Below are positions 25,764 through 34,794 of a stretch of 64,000 bases of DNA, one piece after another; position 1 is the stretch's first letter, and every line of letters begins with the position of its first letter. The stretch is from Flavobacteriaceae bacterium UBA3591. Its GTDB lineage: Bacteria > Bacteroidota > Bacteroidia > Flavobacteriales > Flavobacteriaceae. The stretch lies in NCBI GenBank assembly GCA_002375695.1, contig DFMO01000010.1, positions 71,231 to 135,230 of the forward strand. The letters are read 5' to 3'. A model generated the notes under the pieces. That model was not told the origin of the DNA and did not search any database. It worked only from the letters and a program-made list of their open reading frames with translations. A program made the translations under genes and the position numbers.

Positions 25764-25771
25764 TATATTTG
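25764..25771 (+). promoter_or_regulatory. Promoter -7 element of mraZ and the dcw cluster
   Basis: TATATTTG, an exact TAnnTTTG match, 32 bases before the mraZ ATG. The -33 position falls within the GTGGTA repeats, with no recognisable TTG, so bound MraZ would cover the core promoter. Confidence 0.65.
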
Positions 25772-25803
25772 AAAATACAAATACCTAATCGGGAAATATC
25801 ACA

Positions 25804-26277
25804 ATGCTCAATCTAATAGGCACATACGAATGTAAAGCAGACGTAAAAGGACGCGTCATGGTGCCTGTTCCGCTTAAAAAACAACTTGCAGTATTGGTGC
25901 CTGAGGGTTTTGTAATTAAAAGAGCGGTTTTTCAACCGTGTTTAGAAATTTACCCGATGAAGGAGTGGAATGAATTAATGCTGAAAATGGGCGAGCTAAA
26001 CCGGTTTAGCAGAAAAAACAACGACTTTATTAGAAGGTTTACTGCGGGTGTAAAAACCGTAGAACTAGATTCGGCAGGGCGGTTATTAATTCCGAAAGAC
26101 CTGCTTTCGTTTGCTGGAATTAACAAAGAAATTGTATTGTCTTCGGCTATAAATATCATTGAAGTTTGGGATAAGGAGAAGTATGAAAAGGTCATTGATG
26201 ATGCTGCTGATGACTTTGCAGATTTGGCCGAAGAAGTAATGGGAAATAAAAGTAGTGATGGCGATGGAGTATCATAA
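25804..26277 (+). CDS. mraZ: MraZ, transcriptional regulator of the dcw cluster
   Basis: 157 residues with two AbrB-like MraZ repeats: the first around LIGTYECKADVKGRVMVPVPLKKQL (residues ~3-27), the second around VELDSAGRLLIPKDLLSFAGI (~82-102). The DxKGR / DSAGR motifs are conserved. MraZ forms a ring-shaped oligomer that binds direct repeats in its own promoter and controls the cluster, and four such repeats precede this gene. Its 3' end overlaps the rsmH start by 14 bases. Confidence 0.95.
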   Translation: MLNLIGTYECKADVKGRVMVPVPLKKQLAVLVPEGFVIKRAVFQPCLEIYPMKEWNELMLKMGELNRFSRKNNDFIRRFTAGVKTVELDSAGRLLIPKDLLSFAGINKEIVLSSAINIIEVWDKEKYEKVIDDAADDFADLAEEVMGNKSSDGDGVS

Positions 26278-27160
26278 TCCGGTGTTATTAAATGAAACGG
26301 TGGAGGGGCTAAACATAAAGCCTAATGGGGTTTATGTGGACGTTACTTTTGGAGGAGGAGGACACTCCCGCGAAATTTTAAGTCGCTTAGGGCCCGAAGG
26401 TAAATTAATTGCTTTTGATCAAGACACAGATGCTTTGCAAAATGCAATTGACGATCCTCGATTTTTACTGATAAATCAAAACTTTCGATTCCTAAAAAAG
26501 TTTTTAAGATTTCACGGCTACCGCAGTGTAGATGGGATTTTGGGCGATTTTGGTGTTTCTTCACATCAGTTTGATGTTGCCGAACGTGGATTTTCAACCC
26601 GTTTTGATGCTGATTTGGATATGCGGATGAACCGCGATAGTAATTTTTCGGCATATACGGTTGTCAATAAATACGAAGAACAACAATTGCGCAATGTTTT
26701 ATTTAATTACGGCGAATTGCGCAATGCCGCGGCCATGGCGCGTGTAATAGTAGAAGCGAGGAAAGAGCAAAAAATAAAAACCAGCGAACAGCTTAAAAGC
26801 GTATTGAGTAGGTTTTTACCGGGGCATAAAGCCAATAAAATTTTGGCTCAAATTTATCAGGCGATTCGAATTGAAGTCAACCAAGAGTTGGAAGCTTTAA
26901 AAGAGTTCTTGCTTCAAACTAGCGAGGTTTTACAGCCTGGGGGCAGAATAAGCCTTATAAGTTATCACTCATTGGAGGATAGATTGGTAAAGCGGTTTAT
27001 AAGAAATGGTTTGTTTGAAGGAGAACCCGAAAAAGATGTTTTTGGTAGGGTAGAAGTGCCGTTTAAAGCAGTTGGAAAATTTATTATTCCATCGCAAGAA
27101 GAAATTAAAACTAACAATCGTGCGCGTAGTGCAAAACTGCGAATAGCAGAAAAGTTGTAG
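26264..27160 (+). CDS. rsmH: RsmH (MraW), 16S rRNA C1402 N4-methyltransferase
   Basis: 298 residues. It starts MEYHNPVLLNETV (ATG 26264; the upstream ATG at 26255 adds only MMA). SAM-binding VDVTFGGGGHSREIL lies near residue 28, DGILGDFGVSSHQFD near 95, and RISLISYHSLEDRLVKRF near 228 to 245. It methylates 16S rRNA in the decoding centre. Its second place in the dcw cluster is the standard order. Confidence 0.95.
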   Translation: MEYHNPVLLNETVEGLNIKPNGVYVDVTFGGGGHSREILSRLGPEGKLIAFDQDTDALQNAIDDPRFLLINQNFRFLKKFLRFHGYRSVDGILGDFGVSSHQFDVAERGFSTRFDADLDMRMNRDSNFSAYTVVNKYEEQQLRNVLFNYGELRNAAAMARVIVEARKEQKIKTSEQLKSVLSRFLPGHKANKILAQIYQAIRIEVNQELEALKEFLLQTSEVLQPGGRISLISYHSLEDRLVKRFIRNGLFEGEPEKDVFGRVEVPFKAVGKFIIPSQEEIKTNNRARSAKLRIAEKL

Positions 27161-27161
27161 C

Positions 27162-27488
27162 ATGAAGGAAGGATTTTACAACATAATTAAGGGGAAGTTT
27201 TTAGTTAGTGATGATGCCTTAAAAAATTGGCGATTTATCATTTTTCTTTCTGTATTGGCTTTAATAATGATAAGTAGCTCGCATAGTGCCGATAAAAAGG
27301 TGCATCAAATTTCAAGATTGCACGGGCAAGTAAAAGAATTAAAAAGTGAATATGTTGATGTAAGAATGCAATTAATGCAATCTAGAATGGAAAGTAAAAT
27401 TATTGCAGCAATGTCTGGTCGCGGACTGCAACCATCAACCAATCCGCCAAAACGAATTCGAATAATAGAAGAAGAGGAAACCAAATAA
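27162..27488 (+). CDS. ftsL: FtsL-like divisome protein
   Basis: 108 residues. A short cytoplasmic N-terminus, one transmembrane helix (~24-44, WRFIIFLSVLALIMISSS), then a periplasmic coiled-coil segment rich in Q/K/E heptads. Sequence conservation is low in this family. The name rests on topology, size and position between rsmH and ftsI, where Bacteroidota carry FtsL. It bridges FtsQ and FtsW/FtsI in the divisome. Confidence 0.78.
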   Translation: MKEGFYNIIKGKFLVSDDALKNWRFIIFLSVLALIMISSSHSADKKVHQISRLHGQVKELKSEYVDVRMQLMQSRMESKIIAAMSGRGLQPSTNPPKRIRIIEEEETK

Positions 27489-27517
27489 AGATTAACAGAA
27501 AGGATTTTATAGATTAA

Positions 27518-29518
27518 ATGGCATTTGAAGAAAAAAACATATTAAACCGTTTGTACGTTATTGCTGCATTCATGTTTCTTTTTGCATTGGCCATTACAGT
27601 TAAGTTGCTTAACATTCAAATTGCAGATGGCGAAAAGTATCGTGAGCTCGCAAAACAGAATACAACTAAAAATTTTGTAATACCTGCCAATAGAGGTAAT
27701 GTGTATGCAGACGACGGGAGTCTTTTGGCTACTTCGGTACCTAAATATGATATTCGTTTTGATGCGTTAACCGTTTCTTCAAAAGATTTCAAAGAAAACT
27801 TATTACCACTTTCAAAAGGGTTAAGCGATATGTTTGGCAAACCCGCTTCGTATTACCAAAATAAATTAAGAAAGGCGCGAGCCAATAAAAATCGCTACCT
27901 GCTTATTGTAAAAAATCTGGGGTATTCAGATTATATAAAAATTAAGAATCTACCATTATTTAAAAAGGGGCCGTATAAGGGAGGGATAATTGTTGAGCAG
28001 CGTACCGTTCGCGAACACCCCATTGGTAAAATTGCTCAACGCACTGTTGGCGGTGAGGCTTACAATCGCCCAGGTTATTATACAGTAGGGTTAGAGGGGG
28101 CGTTTAATGATTTGCTTACAGGCAAAGAAGGGCACAGATTAAAGCAAAAAATAGCTAAAGGGCAGTGGAAGCCAGTATCTGACGATAATGAAATTGAGCC
28201 TCAGGATGGATATGATATTGTTTCAACTATTAATGTAAACATTCAAGATATTGCGCACCACGCATTGTTAAAGCAATTAGAGCACTATCAAGCAGAACAC
28301 GGAACTGTTGTGGTTATGGAAGTTGCTACCGGCGAAATAAAAGCAGTTTCAAATTTAGGAAGAACATCGGCAGGAACGTATTACGAAAAATTGAATTACG
28401 CAGTAGGCGAGTCTCACGAACCCGGTTCTACATTTAAAGTGATGGCGCTAATGGCTGCTTTGGAAGATAAGGTGGTTGATACAAGTACTGTAGTTGATAC
28501 GGGCACGGGTAAAAAACTTTTTTACGGCAAAGCGGTGCGCGATTCAAAACGGGGTGGTTATGGTAAAATTTCGGTGGCTCGTTCACTCGAAGTTTCTTCA
28601 AACATTGGTCTGGCTACAATTATCGACGAAGGGTATTCAAAAAACCCAAATAAGTTTATCAATAAACTTAAAAGCTGGCATCTGCACGAGTTAACGGGAG
28701 TTGCAATTAAAGGTGAAGGTAAACCGGTAATTCCGCAGCCGGGTGATAAAATTTGGAGTAAAAATGCATTGCCTTCTATTGCATATGGGTATAATTTAAA
28801 ATTAACTCCGTTACAAACTTTAACTTTTTATAACGCAATTGCCAATAATGGTGTTTTAGTGAAACCGCGATTTATAAAAGAAGTGCGTGCGTGGAACGAA
28901 AAGGTTACTAATTACGGCACCGAAGTTATCAATCCTAAAATATGCTCAGATAAAACCCTAAATGAAATTAAGGAAATAATGAAGAATACAGTAAAGAGAG
29001 GTACAGGAAGATCGCTTTACTCTCCAGATTTTTCAATGGCTGGCAAAACAGGAACCGCCAGAACCGAATATTGGCATAAAGACTGGCGTCAAAACCCAAG
29101 GTATATTTCATCATTCGCAGGATTTTTTCCAGCCGAAAATCCTAAGTATTCGTGCATAGTTGTAATACACAAACCAAGTAATAAAAAGGGTTATTACGGT
29201 GCCGATGTTGCAGGTCCTGTTTTTAAAAGAATTGCACAAAAAATATTTACCGAATCGCGAAACGTAGATAAAGTAGAAGAAATTGAAAAACCAGACCCTA
29301 CTATCGAAAAAGATTTTCAGAAGTATTATTCAAAACTTCAAAAACCTGTAAAAACAATCCCGAATGTAAAAGGAATGGCAGGTATGGATGCGGTTTCTTT
29401 ATTGGAAAATCTAGGATTAAAAGTACAAATTAGGGGCAACGGAACGGTTGCTTCACAATCTATAAAATCTGGTGAAACCCTTAAAAAAGGACAACTAATA
29501 ACATTGAATTTATCGTGA
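27518..29518 (+). CDS. ftsI: FtsI (PBP3-type) division transpeptidase with a PASTA domain
   Basis: 666 residues. N-terminal transmembrane helix (~12-32), a dimerisation/pedestal region, then the transpeptidase domain with SxxK in EPGSTFKVMA (~308), SxN in VSSNIGLAT (~363) and KTG in AGKTGTART (~512). A single PASTA domain closes the protein (IPNVKGMAGMDAVSLLENLG). It cross-links septal peptidoglycan together with FtsW. It overlaps murE by 4 bases (GTGA). Confidence 0.93.
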   Translation: MAFEEKNILNRLYVIAAFMFLFALAITVKLLNIQIADGEKYRELAKQNTTKNFVIPANRGNVYADDGSLLATSVPKYDIRFDALTVSSKDFKENLLPLSKGLSDMFGKPASYYQNKLRKARANKNRYLLIVKNLGYSDYIKIKNLPLFKKGPYKGGIIVEQRTVREHPIGKIAQRTVGGEAYNRPGYYTVGLEGAFNDLLTGKEGHRLKQKIAKGQWKPVSDDNEIEPQDGYDIVSTINVNIQDIAHHALLKQLEHYQAEHGTVVVMEVATGEIKAVSNLGRTSAGTYYEKLNYAVGESHEPGSTFKVMALMAALEDKVVDTSTVVDTGTGKKLFYGKAVRDSKRGGYGKISVARSLEVSSNIGLATIIDEGYSKNPNKFINKLKSWHLHELTGVAIKGEGKPVIPQPGDKIWSKNALPSIAYGYNLKLTPLQTLTFYNAIANNGVLVKPRFIKEVRAWNEKVTNYGTEVINPKICSDKTLNEIKEIMKNTVKRGTGRSLYSPDFSMAGKTGTARTEYWHKDWRQNPRYISSFAGFFPAENPKYSCIVVIHKPSNKKGYYGADVAGPVFKRIAQKIFTESRNVDKVEEIEKPDPTIEKDFQKYYSKLQKPVKTIPNVKGMAGMDAVSLLENLGLKVQIRGNGTVASQSIKSGETLKKGQLITLNLS

Positions 29519-30978
29519 TATTATTAAAAGACATATTATATAAAGTTACTATCGAAAGCGTTATAGGCAGTACTTCTGTGGCTATAAATAACTTAGAATT
29601 CGATTCTCGAAAAGTGTCGTTAAATGATGTTTTTGTCGCGATAAAAGGCACTGTAGTAGATGGTCATAAATTTATTACGAAAGCCGCAAATCAAGGTGCC
29701 TTGGCAGTTATTTGCGAAACTTTACCAGATGAAATTATCAACGGGATTACCTATGTGCAAGTGGCCAATTCGCAAAGTGCTTTGGCAATTATGGCAGCTA
29801 ATTTTTATGGAAATCCTTCCGAAGATTTAAAACTAGTTGGTATTACTGGTACCAATGGTAAAACAACAGTTTCTTCACTTTTATACGAAGTTTTTAAAAA
29901 AGCAGGTGCCGAAGCTGGGTTAATTTCAACCGTAAAGATAATGGTAGGTAATTCAGAATATAAAACTTCGCATACCACCCCAGATTCTTTAACTATAAAT
30001 AAGTATTTGAGAGAAATGGTGGACGCTGGAGTCGAATTTTGTTTTATGGAAGTGAGTTCGCACGGGATTCATCAAAAACGAACCGAAGCACTGCATTTTG
30101 AAGGCGGGGTATTTACAAACTTATCGCACGATCATTTAGATTATCACAAAGACTTTGCAGAATATCGCGATGTTAAAAAATTGTTTTTTGACAATCTCCC
30201 GAAGAAATCATTCGCCCTTACAAATGCCGATGACAAAAATGGTGCTGTTATGCTTCAAAATACAAAAGCCCAGCAACATTCATACGCAATAAAGAGCATG
30301 GCCGACTATAAGGCGCAAATTTTAGAGAGTCAGTTTTCGGGTCAACTTTTAAAAATAAACAATCAAGACGTTTGGGTGAAGTTGATAGGCCAATTTAACG
30401 CATACAATCTATTGGCAATTTATGGTACAGCGCAGCTTTTGGGGTTAGATGAATTAGAAGTGCTTCAAATTTTAAGCACTTTAGAAAGTGTTGATGGGCG
30501 TTTTCAGTATTTAATTTCTGAAGAAAAAATTACCGCTATCGTAGATTATGCACATACTCCCGATGCTTTAAAAAATGTTTTAAGCACGATTAATAATATT
30601 CGAACTGGAAATGAAACATTGTTTACGGTTGTGGGATGTGGCGGCGATCGCGATGCTAAAAAAAGGCCTGTTATGGGCGAAATAGCCGCGAAATTGAGTA
30701 CTAAAGTAATTTTTACTAGTGATAATCCGCGCACCGAAAATCCCGAAAAGATTATTGAAGATATTGAAGCGGGCGTTCCTGCCGAACATTATAAAAAAAC
30801 ACTGTCTATAACAAATAGAAAAGAAGCTATAAAAGCGGCTTGCCAAATGGCAGAGCCCAACGATATTATTTTAATCGCAGGCAAAGGTCATGAAACTTAT
30901 CAAGAGGTTAATGGAAAACGTTTTGATTTTGACGACTATAAAATTGTAAAAGAAACACTAACCAACTTAAACAAATAA
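29515..30978 (+). CDS. murE: MurE, UDP-MurNAc-tripeptide synthetase (meso-DAP type)
   Basis: 487 residues. It starts at GTG and overlaps ftsI. ATP-binding GITGTNGKTTVSS lies near residue 109, HTTPDS near 156, the carbamylated-Lys region near 220, and the DNPR motif (TSDNPRTENPE) near 402, which marks meso-diaminopimelate specificity over lysine. It adds the third residue of the peptidoglycan stem peptide in the cytoplasm. mraY follows after 4 bases. murF, the next enzyme in the pathway, is not in this cluster. Confidence 0.95.
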   Translation: MILLKDILYKVTIESVIGSTSVAINNLEFDSRKVSLNDVFVAIKGTVVDGHKFITKAANQGALAVICETLPDEIINGITYVQVANSQSALAIMAANFYGNPSEDLKLVGITGTNGKTTVSSLLYEVFKKAGAEAGLISTVKIMVGNSEYKTSHTTPDSLTINKYLREMVDAGVEFCFMEVSSHGIHQKRTEALHFEGGVFTNLSHDHLDYHKDFAEYRDVKKLFFDNLPKKSFALTNADDKNGAVMLQNTKAQQHSYAIKSMADYKAQILESQFSGQLLKINNQDVWVKLIGQFNAYNLLAIYGTAQLLGLDELEVLQILSTLESVDGRFQYLISEEKITAIVDYAHTPDALKNVLSTINNIRTGNETLFTVVGCGGDRDAKKRPVMGEIAAKLSTKVIFTSDNPRTENPEKIIEDIEAGVPAEHYKKTLSITNRKEAIKAACQMAEPNDIILIAGKGHETYQEVNGKRFDFDDYKIVKETLTNLNK

Positions 30979-30982
30979 CCGA

Positions 30983-32224
30983 ATGCTCTATTACCTATTT
31001 GAATATTTGGATACTACTTACGATTTGCCGGGGACAGGCCTATTTCGGTATATTTCATTTCGAGCTACGGCTGCCGTTGTGCTTTCGTTGTTTATAGCGA
31101 CTGTCTATGGGAAAAAAATAATTCAATATTTAAGAAAAAAACAGGTTGGAGAGTCTATTCGCGATTTAGGTTTAGAAGGTCAAAACGAAAAAGCGGGTAC
31201 GCCTACCATGGGAGGGATAATTATTATTCTTGCCACTTTAATACCCACGCTTCTTTTCGCTAAACTCGAAAATATTTACGTAATACTCCTTATTGTTACT
31301 ACTATCTGGATGGGTATTATTGGGTTTATAGACGACTATATTAAAAAGTTTAAAAACGATAAAGAAGGCCTGCCTGGAAAATTTAAAGTAATAGGTCAAG
31401 TAGGATTAGGATTGTTTGTGGGTATAACAATGTATTTACATCCCAACATTGTAGTAGAACGCACCGTTCAAAACCCAGCTGCCGAAACTGAAATTGCTCG
31501 TGTTGTAGAGAAAAAAACAGCAAACACGTTTTATGTAAAAGATAAAGCGATGTTAACTACCATTCCCTTTGTAAAAGAGAATGAATTTAACTATTCCACA
31601 TTAATAAGTTGGTTGGGCGATAATTACGAAAGTTACGTATGGCTAATTTTTATACCTATTGTAATTTTTATTATAACTGCTGTTTCAAACGGGGCAAACC
31701 TCACTGATGGAATTGATGGCTTGGCGGCAGGAACTTCGGCAATTATAGGGATTACCCTAGCGCTTTTTGCTTGGGTTTCGGGTAACGTAATTTTTTCAGA
31801 TTACTTAAATATTATGTACATCCCCAATACGGGTGAGATGACCATTTTTATCACTGCCTTTGTAGGGGCATTAATAGGATTTTTATGGTATAACACGTAT
31901 CCCGCTCAAGTATTTATGGGCGATACAGGGAGTTTAACAATTGGAGGGATAATAGCTGTAATTGCTATTGCTGTACGTAAAGAGTTGTTGATTCCTATAC
32001 TTTGTGGTGTCTTTTTAATGGAAAATCTATCGGTGGTGTTGCAGGTAAGTTGGTTTAAATACACAAAAAAGAAATTTGGTGAAGGGAAACGAATTTTTAG
32101 AATGTCTCCGCTTCATCACCACTATCAAATTAAAGGTTTTCACGAAAGCAAAATAGTTACACGGTTTTGGATTGTGGGAATATTCTTAGCAATAATAACC
32201 CTTGTAACACTTAAAATTAGATAA
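30983..32224 (+). CDS. mraY: MraY, phospho-MurNAc-pentapeptide transferase
   Basis: 413 residues, about 50 more than the ~360 of E. coli MraY. Multiple transmembrane helices, with the conserved DDxxK in GFIDDYIKKFKND (~115), NLTDGIDGLAAGTSA (~236), FMGDTGSLTIGG (~311) and the HHH motif in PLHHHYQIKG (~376). The extra length is an insert around residues 155-205 (from PNIVVERTVQNPAAE to WLGDNYES), a feature I associate with Bacteroidota. It makes lipid I at the inner membrane. Confidence 0.95.
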   Translation: MLYYLFEYLDTTYDLPGTGLFRYISFRATAAVVLSLFIATVYGKKIIQYLRKKQVGESIRDLGLEGQNEKAGTPTMGGIIIILATLIPTLLFAKLENIYVILLIVTTIWMGIIGFIDDYIKKFKNDKEGLPGKFKVIGQVGLGLFVGITMYLHPNIVVERTVQNPAAETEIARVVEKKTANTFYVKDKAMLTTIPFVKENEFNYSTLISWLGDNYESYVWLIFIPIVIFIITAVSNGANLTDGIDGLAAGTSAIIGITLALFAWVSGNVIFSDYLNIMYIPNTGEMTIFITAFVGALIGFLWYNTYPAQVFMGDTGSLTIGGIIAVIAIAVRKELLIPILCGVFLMENLSVVLQVSWFKYTKKKFGEGKRIFRMSPLHHHYQIKGFHESKIVTRFWIVGIFLAIITLVTLKIR

Positions 32225-32225
32225 G

Positions 32226-33563
32226 GTGAAACAGCGATTGGTGGTTTTAGGTGGAGGAGAAAGTGGTGTAGGCACTGCCATTTTGGCTAAGAAACAAGGG
32301 ATTGAAGTATTTGTTTCAGATGCTGGAAAAATAAAAGACGAATACAAACAAGTTCTTATAAATAATGAAATTGATTGGGAGGAAAATGGTCATTCTAGTC
32401 TAAAGGTTTTTTCTGCAACTATAGTAATGAAAAGTCCGGGAATACCCGATAAGGTATCAATTGTAGAAGAATTGGTAGCAAAAGGCATTTCGGTAATTTC
32501 TGAAATTGAGTTTGCATCAAAATTTACCGATGCAACTGTTGTAGGCATTACGGGCAGTAATGGGAAAACCACTACGGCGAGTTTAACCTATAAATTATTA
32601 AAAGATGGAGGGCTAAACGTAGCTTTAGGTGGAAATATTGGGCAGAGCTTTGCCGAATTAGTAGCAGAGCAGCCCTTCGACAATTTTGTCTTAGAATTGA
32701 GCAGTTTTCAATTAGACGGAATTAAAACTTTTGCGCCGCATATAGCTATTATAACCAATTTAAGTCCAGACCACTTAGACAGGTATAATTATAAATACGA
32801 AAACTATATCGCGTCGAAGTTTAGGATTGTAATGAACCAAACCGCTCAAGATTATTTTATTTATGATGCCGATGATGAAGACATTCAAAATTGGGTTTCA
32901 AACAACAAAATAAAATCACAATTGCTTCCTTTTTCACTTAAAAGAGAATGTGCGCAGGGAGCTTTTAAAAAGAATAACGAGATAATAATTAAAATTAATA
33001 ATACCGAATATACTATGCCAATTGCAACTATAGGAATACAGGGCGAACACAATGTAAAAAACGCGATGGCTGCATCTACTGTGGCTACACTGTTAAAAAT
33101 TAGAAAACAAACAATAAGAGAGAGCCTTGAAGGTTTTCAGGGTGTTGAGCACCGTTTAGAAAAAGTGCTTAAACGCAATAATGTTTTATACATAAACGAC
33201 TCTAAAGCAACGAATGTAAACGCTACATTTTTTGCGCTAGACAGTATGGAAAATCAAACGGTTTGGATTGTTGGAGGCGTAGATAAAGGCAACGATTATA
33301 GCCAGCTTTTACCATTGGTAAACGAAAAAGTTAAAGCTATTATTTGTCTTGGTGTAGACAATCAAAAAATAGTTGAAGCCTTTGGGAATGTAGTAGATTC
33401 AATTTACGAAACACAGTCTATGGTAGCAGCCGTACAATTGGCCTCAAAATTAGCCGAACAAAATAATACGGTGTTGTTATCTCCGGCCTGTGCAAGTTTC
33501 GATTTATTTGAAAACTACGAAGATAGAGGTCGTCAATTTAAAAATGCAATTAGAAATTTATAA
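32226..33563 (+). CDS. murD: MurD, UDP-MurNAc-L-alanine:D-glutamate ligase
   Basis: 445 residues from a GTG start 1 base after mraY. An N-terminal Rossmann-like domain (VVLGGGESGVG), ATP-binding GITGSNGKTTTASL (~110), ELSSFQLDGI (~158), NLSPDHLDRY (~178), the ligase His region GVEHRLEKV (~306) and YINDSKATN (~321). It adds D-Glu to UDP-MurNAc-L-Ala in the cytoplasm. Confidence 0.95.
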   Translation: MKQRLVVLGGGESGVGTAILAKKQGIEVFVSDAGKIKDEYKQVLINNEIDWEENGHSSLKVFSATIVMKSPGIPDKVSIVEELVAKGISVISEIEFASKFTDATVVGITGSNGKTTTASLTYKLLKDGGLNVALGGNIGQSFAELVAEQPFDNFVLELSSFQLDGIKTFAPHIAIITNLSPDHLDRYNYKYENYIASKFRIVMNQTAQDYFIYDADDEDIQNWVSNNKIKSQLLPFSLKRECAQGAFKKNNEIIIKINNTEYTMPIATIGIQGEHNVKNAMAASTVATLLKIRKQTIRESLEGFQGVEHRLEKVLKRNNVLYINDSKATNVNATFFALDSMENQTVWIVGGVDKGNDYSQLLPLVNEKVKAIICLGVDNQKIVEAFGNVVDSIYETQSMVAAVQLASKLAEQNNTVLLSPACASFDLFENYEDRGRQFKNAIRNL

Positions 33564-33582
33564 TTTTTTATTGAGGTAAAAA

Positions 33583-34773
33583 GTGAAAAACGTATTTCAT
33601 TACATACAAGGTGATAAGGCAATTTGGGGGGTTGTGGCATTATTGGCACTCTTCTCTTTTTTGCCTGTTTACAGCTCCAGTAGCAATTTGGCCTACTTGT
33701 ATGGAGATGGGAGTACTTTACCCTTTTTGCTCAGGCATTGTGCACATTTAGTTTTAGGCTTTCTTGTGCTTTACGGGGTTCATAAAATACCCTTCCACTA
33801 TTTTAAAGGCTTATCTTTTATAGCCCTGCCCATTGTCTTTATTTTACTAATTATCACAATGGCCGAAGGTACCACCATTGATGGGGCCAATGCCAGTAGG
33901 TGGATTAGATTGCCGTTTGTGGGAATCACATTTCAAACTTCTACTTTGGCAGGTGTAGTTTTAATGACGTACGTTGCACGGTATTTAACACGAATAAAAG
34001 ATAAAACAATAACCTTTAAGGAGTCTATTCTCCCTTTGTGGGTGCCAGTGTTTTTAATACTCGGCTTAATATTACCGGCCAACTTTTCTACTACTGCTAT
34101 TTTTTTCGCAATGGTGGTAATGCTCGTATTTGTGGGAGGGTATCCTTTAAAATACTTAGGAATTGTACTAGGCGCTGGTTTACTTTTTCTTACCCTCTTT
34201 GTATTAACGGCAAAAGCTTTTCCTGGAGTGTTTCCCAACCGTGTTGACACTTGGATGAGCCGTATTGAAAACTTTAGCGACAATAAAGATACCGAAGCAG
34301 ATTATCAAATTGAAAAAGCCAAAATTGCCATAGCATCGGGTGGCATTGCAGGGCTTGGCCCGGGTAAAAGTGTTCAGAAAAATTTCTTACCGCAGTCTTC
34401 ATCAGATTTTATCTATGCAATTATCGTAGAAGAATTTGGCCTAATTGGCGGTATGTTTTTAATGCTTTTATACTTGCTGCTGTTGTTTAGAATTGTAGTA
34501 GTAGCACATAAATCTACTTCAACTTTTGGCAAATTACTGGTCGTTGGCGTTGGTTTGCCCATTGTTTTTAGGGCGATGATAAATATGGCTGTAGCTGTTG
34601 AATTATTCCCGGTTACGGGTCAAAATTTACCGTTAATTAGTAGTGGAGGTACTTCTATCTGGATGACGTGTTTGGCATTGGGAATGATTTTAAGTGTTAG
34701 CGCCAAACGTGAAGTAGCACCCAAAGAAAGCAAAGAGGAAAATCCGTTAGATATTTTAAGCGAAACAATTTAA
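33583..34773 (+). CDS. ftsW: FtsW, septal peptidoglycan glycosyltransferase (SEDS)
   Basis: 396 residues from a GTG start, with about 10 transmembrane segments. SEDS signatures: the GANASRWIRL segment near residue 103 (NGA.RW in the family), YQIEKAKIAIASGGIAGLGPGKS near 240, SSDFIYAIIVEEFGLIG near 271, and TGQNLPLISSGGTS near 345. It polymerises lipid II at the septum with FtsI. The lipid II flippase MurJ is not in the window. Confidence 0.94.
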   Translation: MKNVFHYIQGDKAIWGVVALLALFSFLPVYSSSSNLAYLYGDGSTLPFLLRHCAHLVLGFLVLYGVHKIPFHYFKGLSFIALPIVFILLIITMAEGTTIDGANASRWIRLPFVGITFQTSTLAGVVLMTYVARYLTRIKDKTITFKESILPLWVPVFLILGLILPANFSTTAIFFAMVVMLVFVGGYPLKYLGIVLGAGLLFLTLFVLTAKAFPGVFPNRVDTWMSRIENFSDNKDTEADYQIEKAKIAIASGGIAGLGPGKSVQKNFLPQSSSDFIYAIIVEEFGLIGGMFLMLLYLLLLFRIVVVAHKSTSTFGKLLVVGVGLPIVFRAMINMAVAVELFPVTGQNLPLISSGGTSIWMTCLALGMILSVSAKREVAPKESKEENPLDILSETI

Positions 34774-34794
34774 TTGAATAAATAAAACTTTTTT

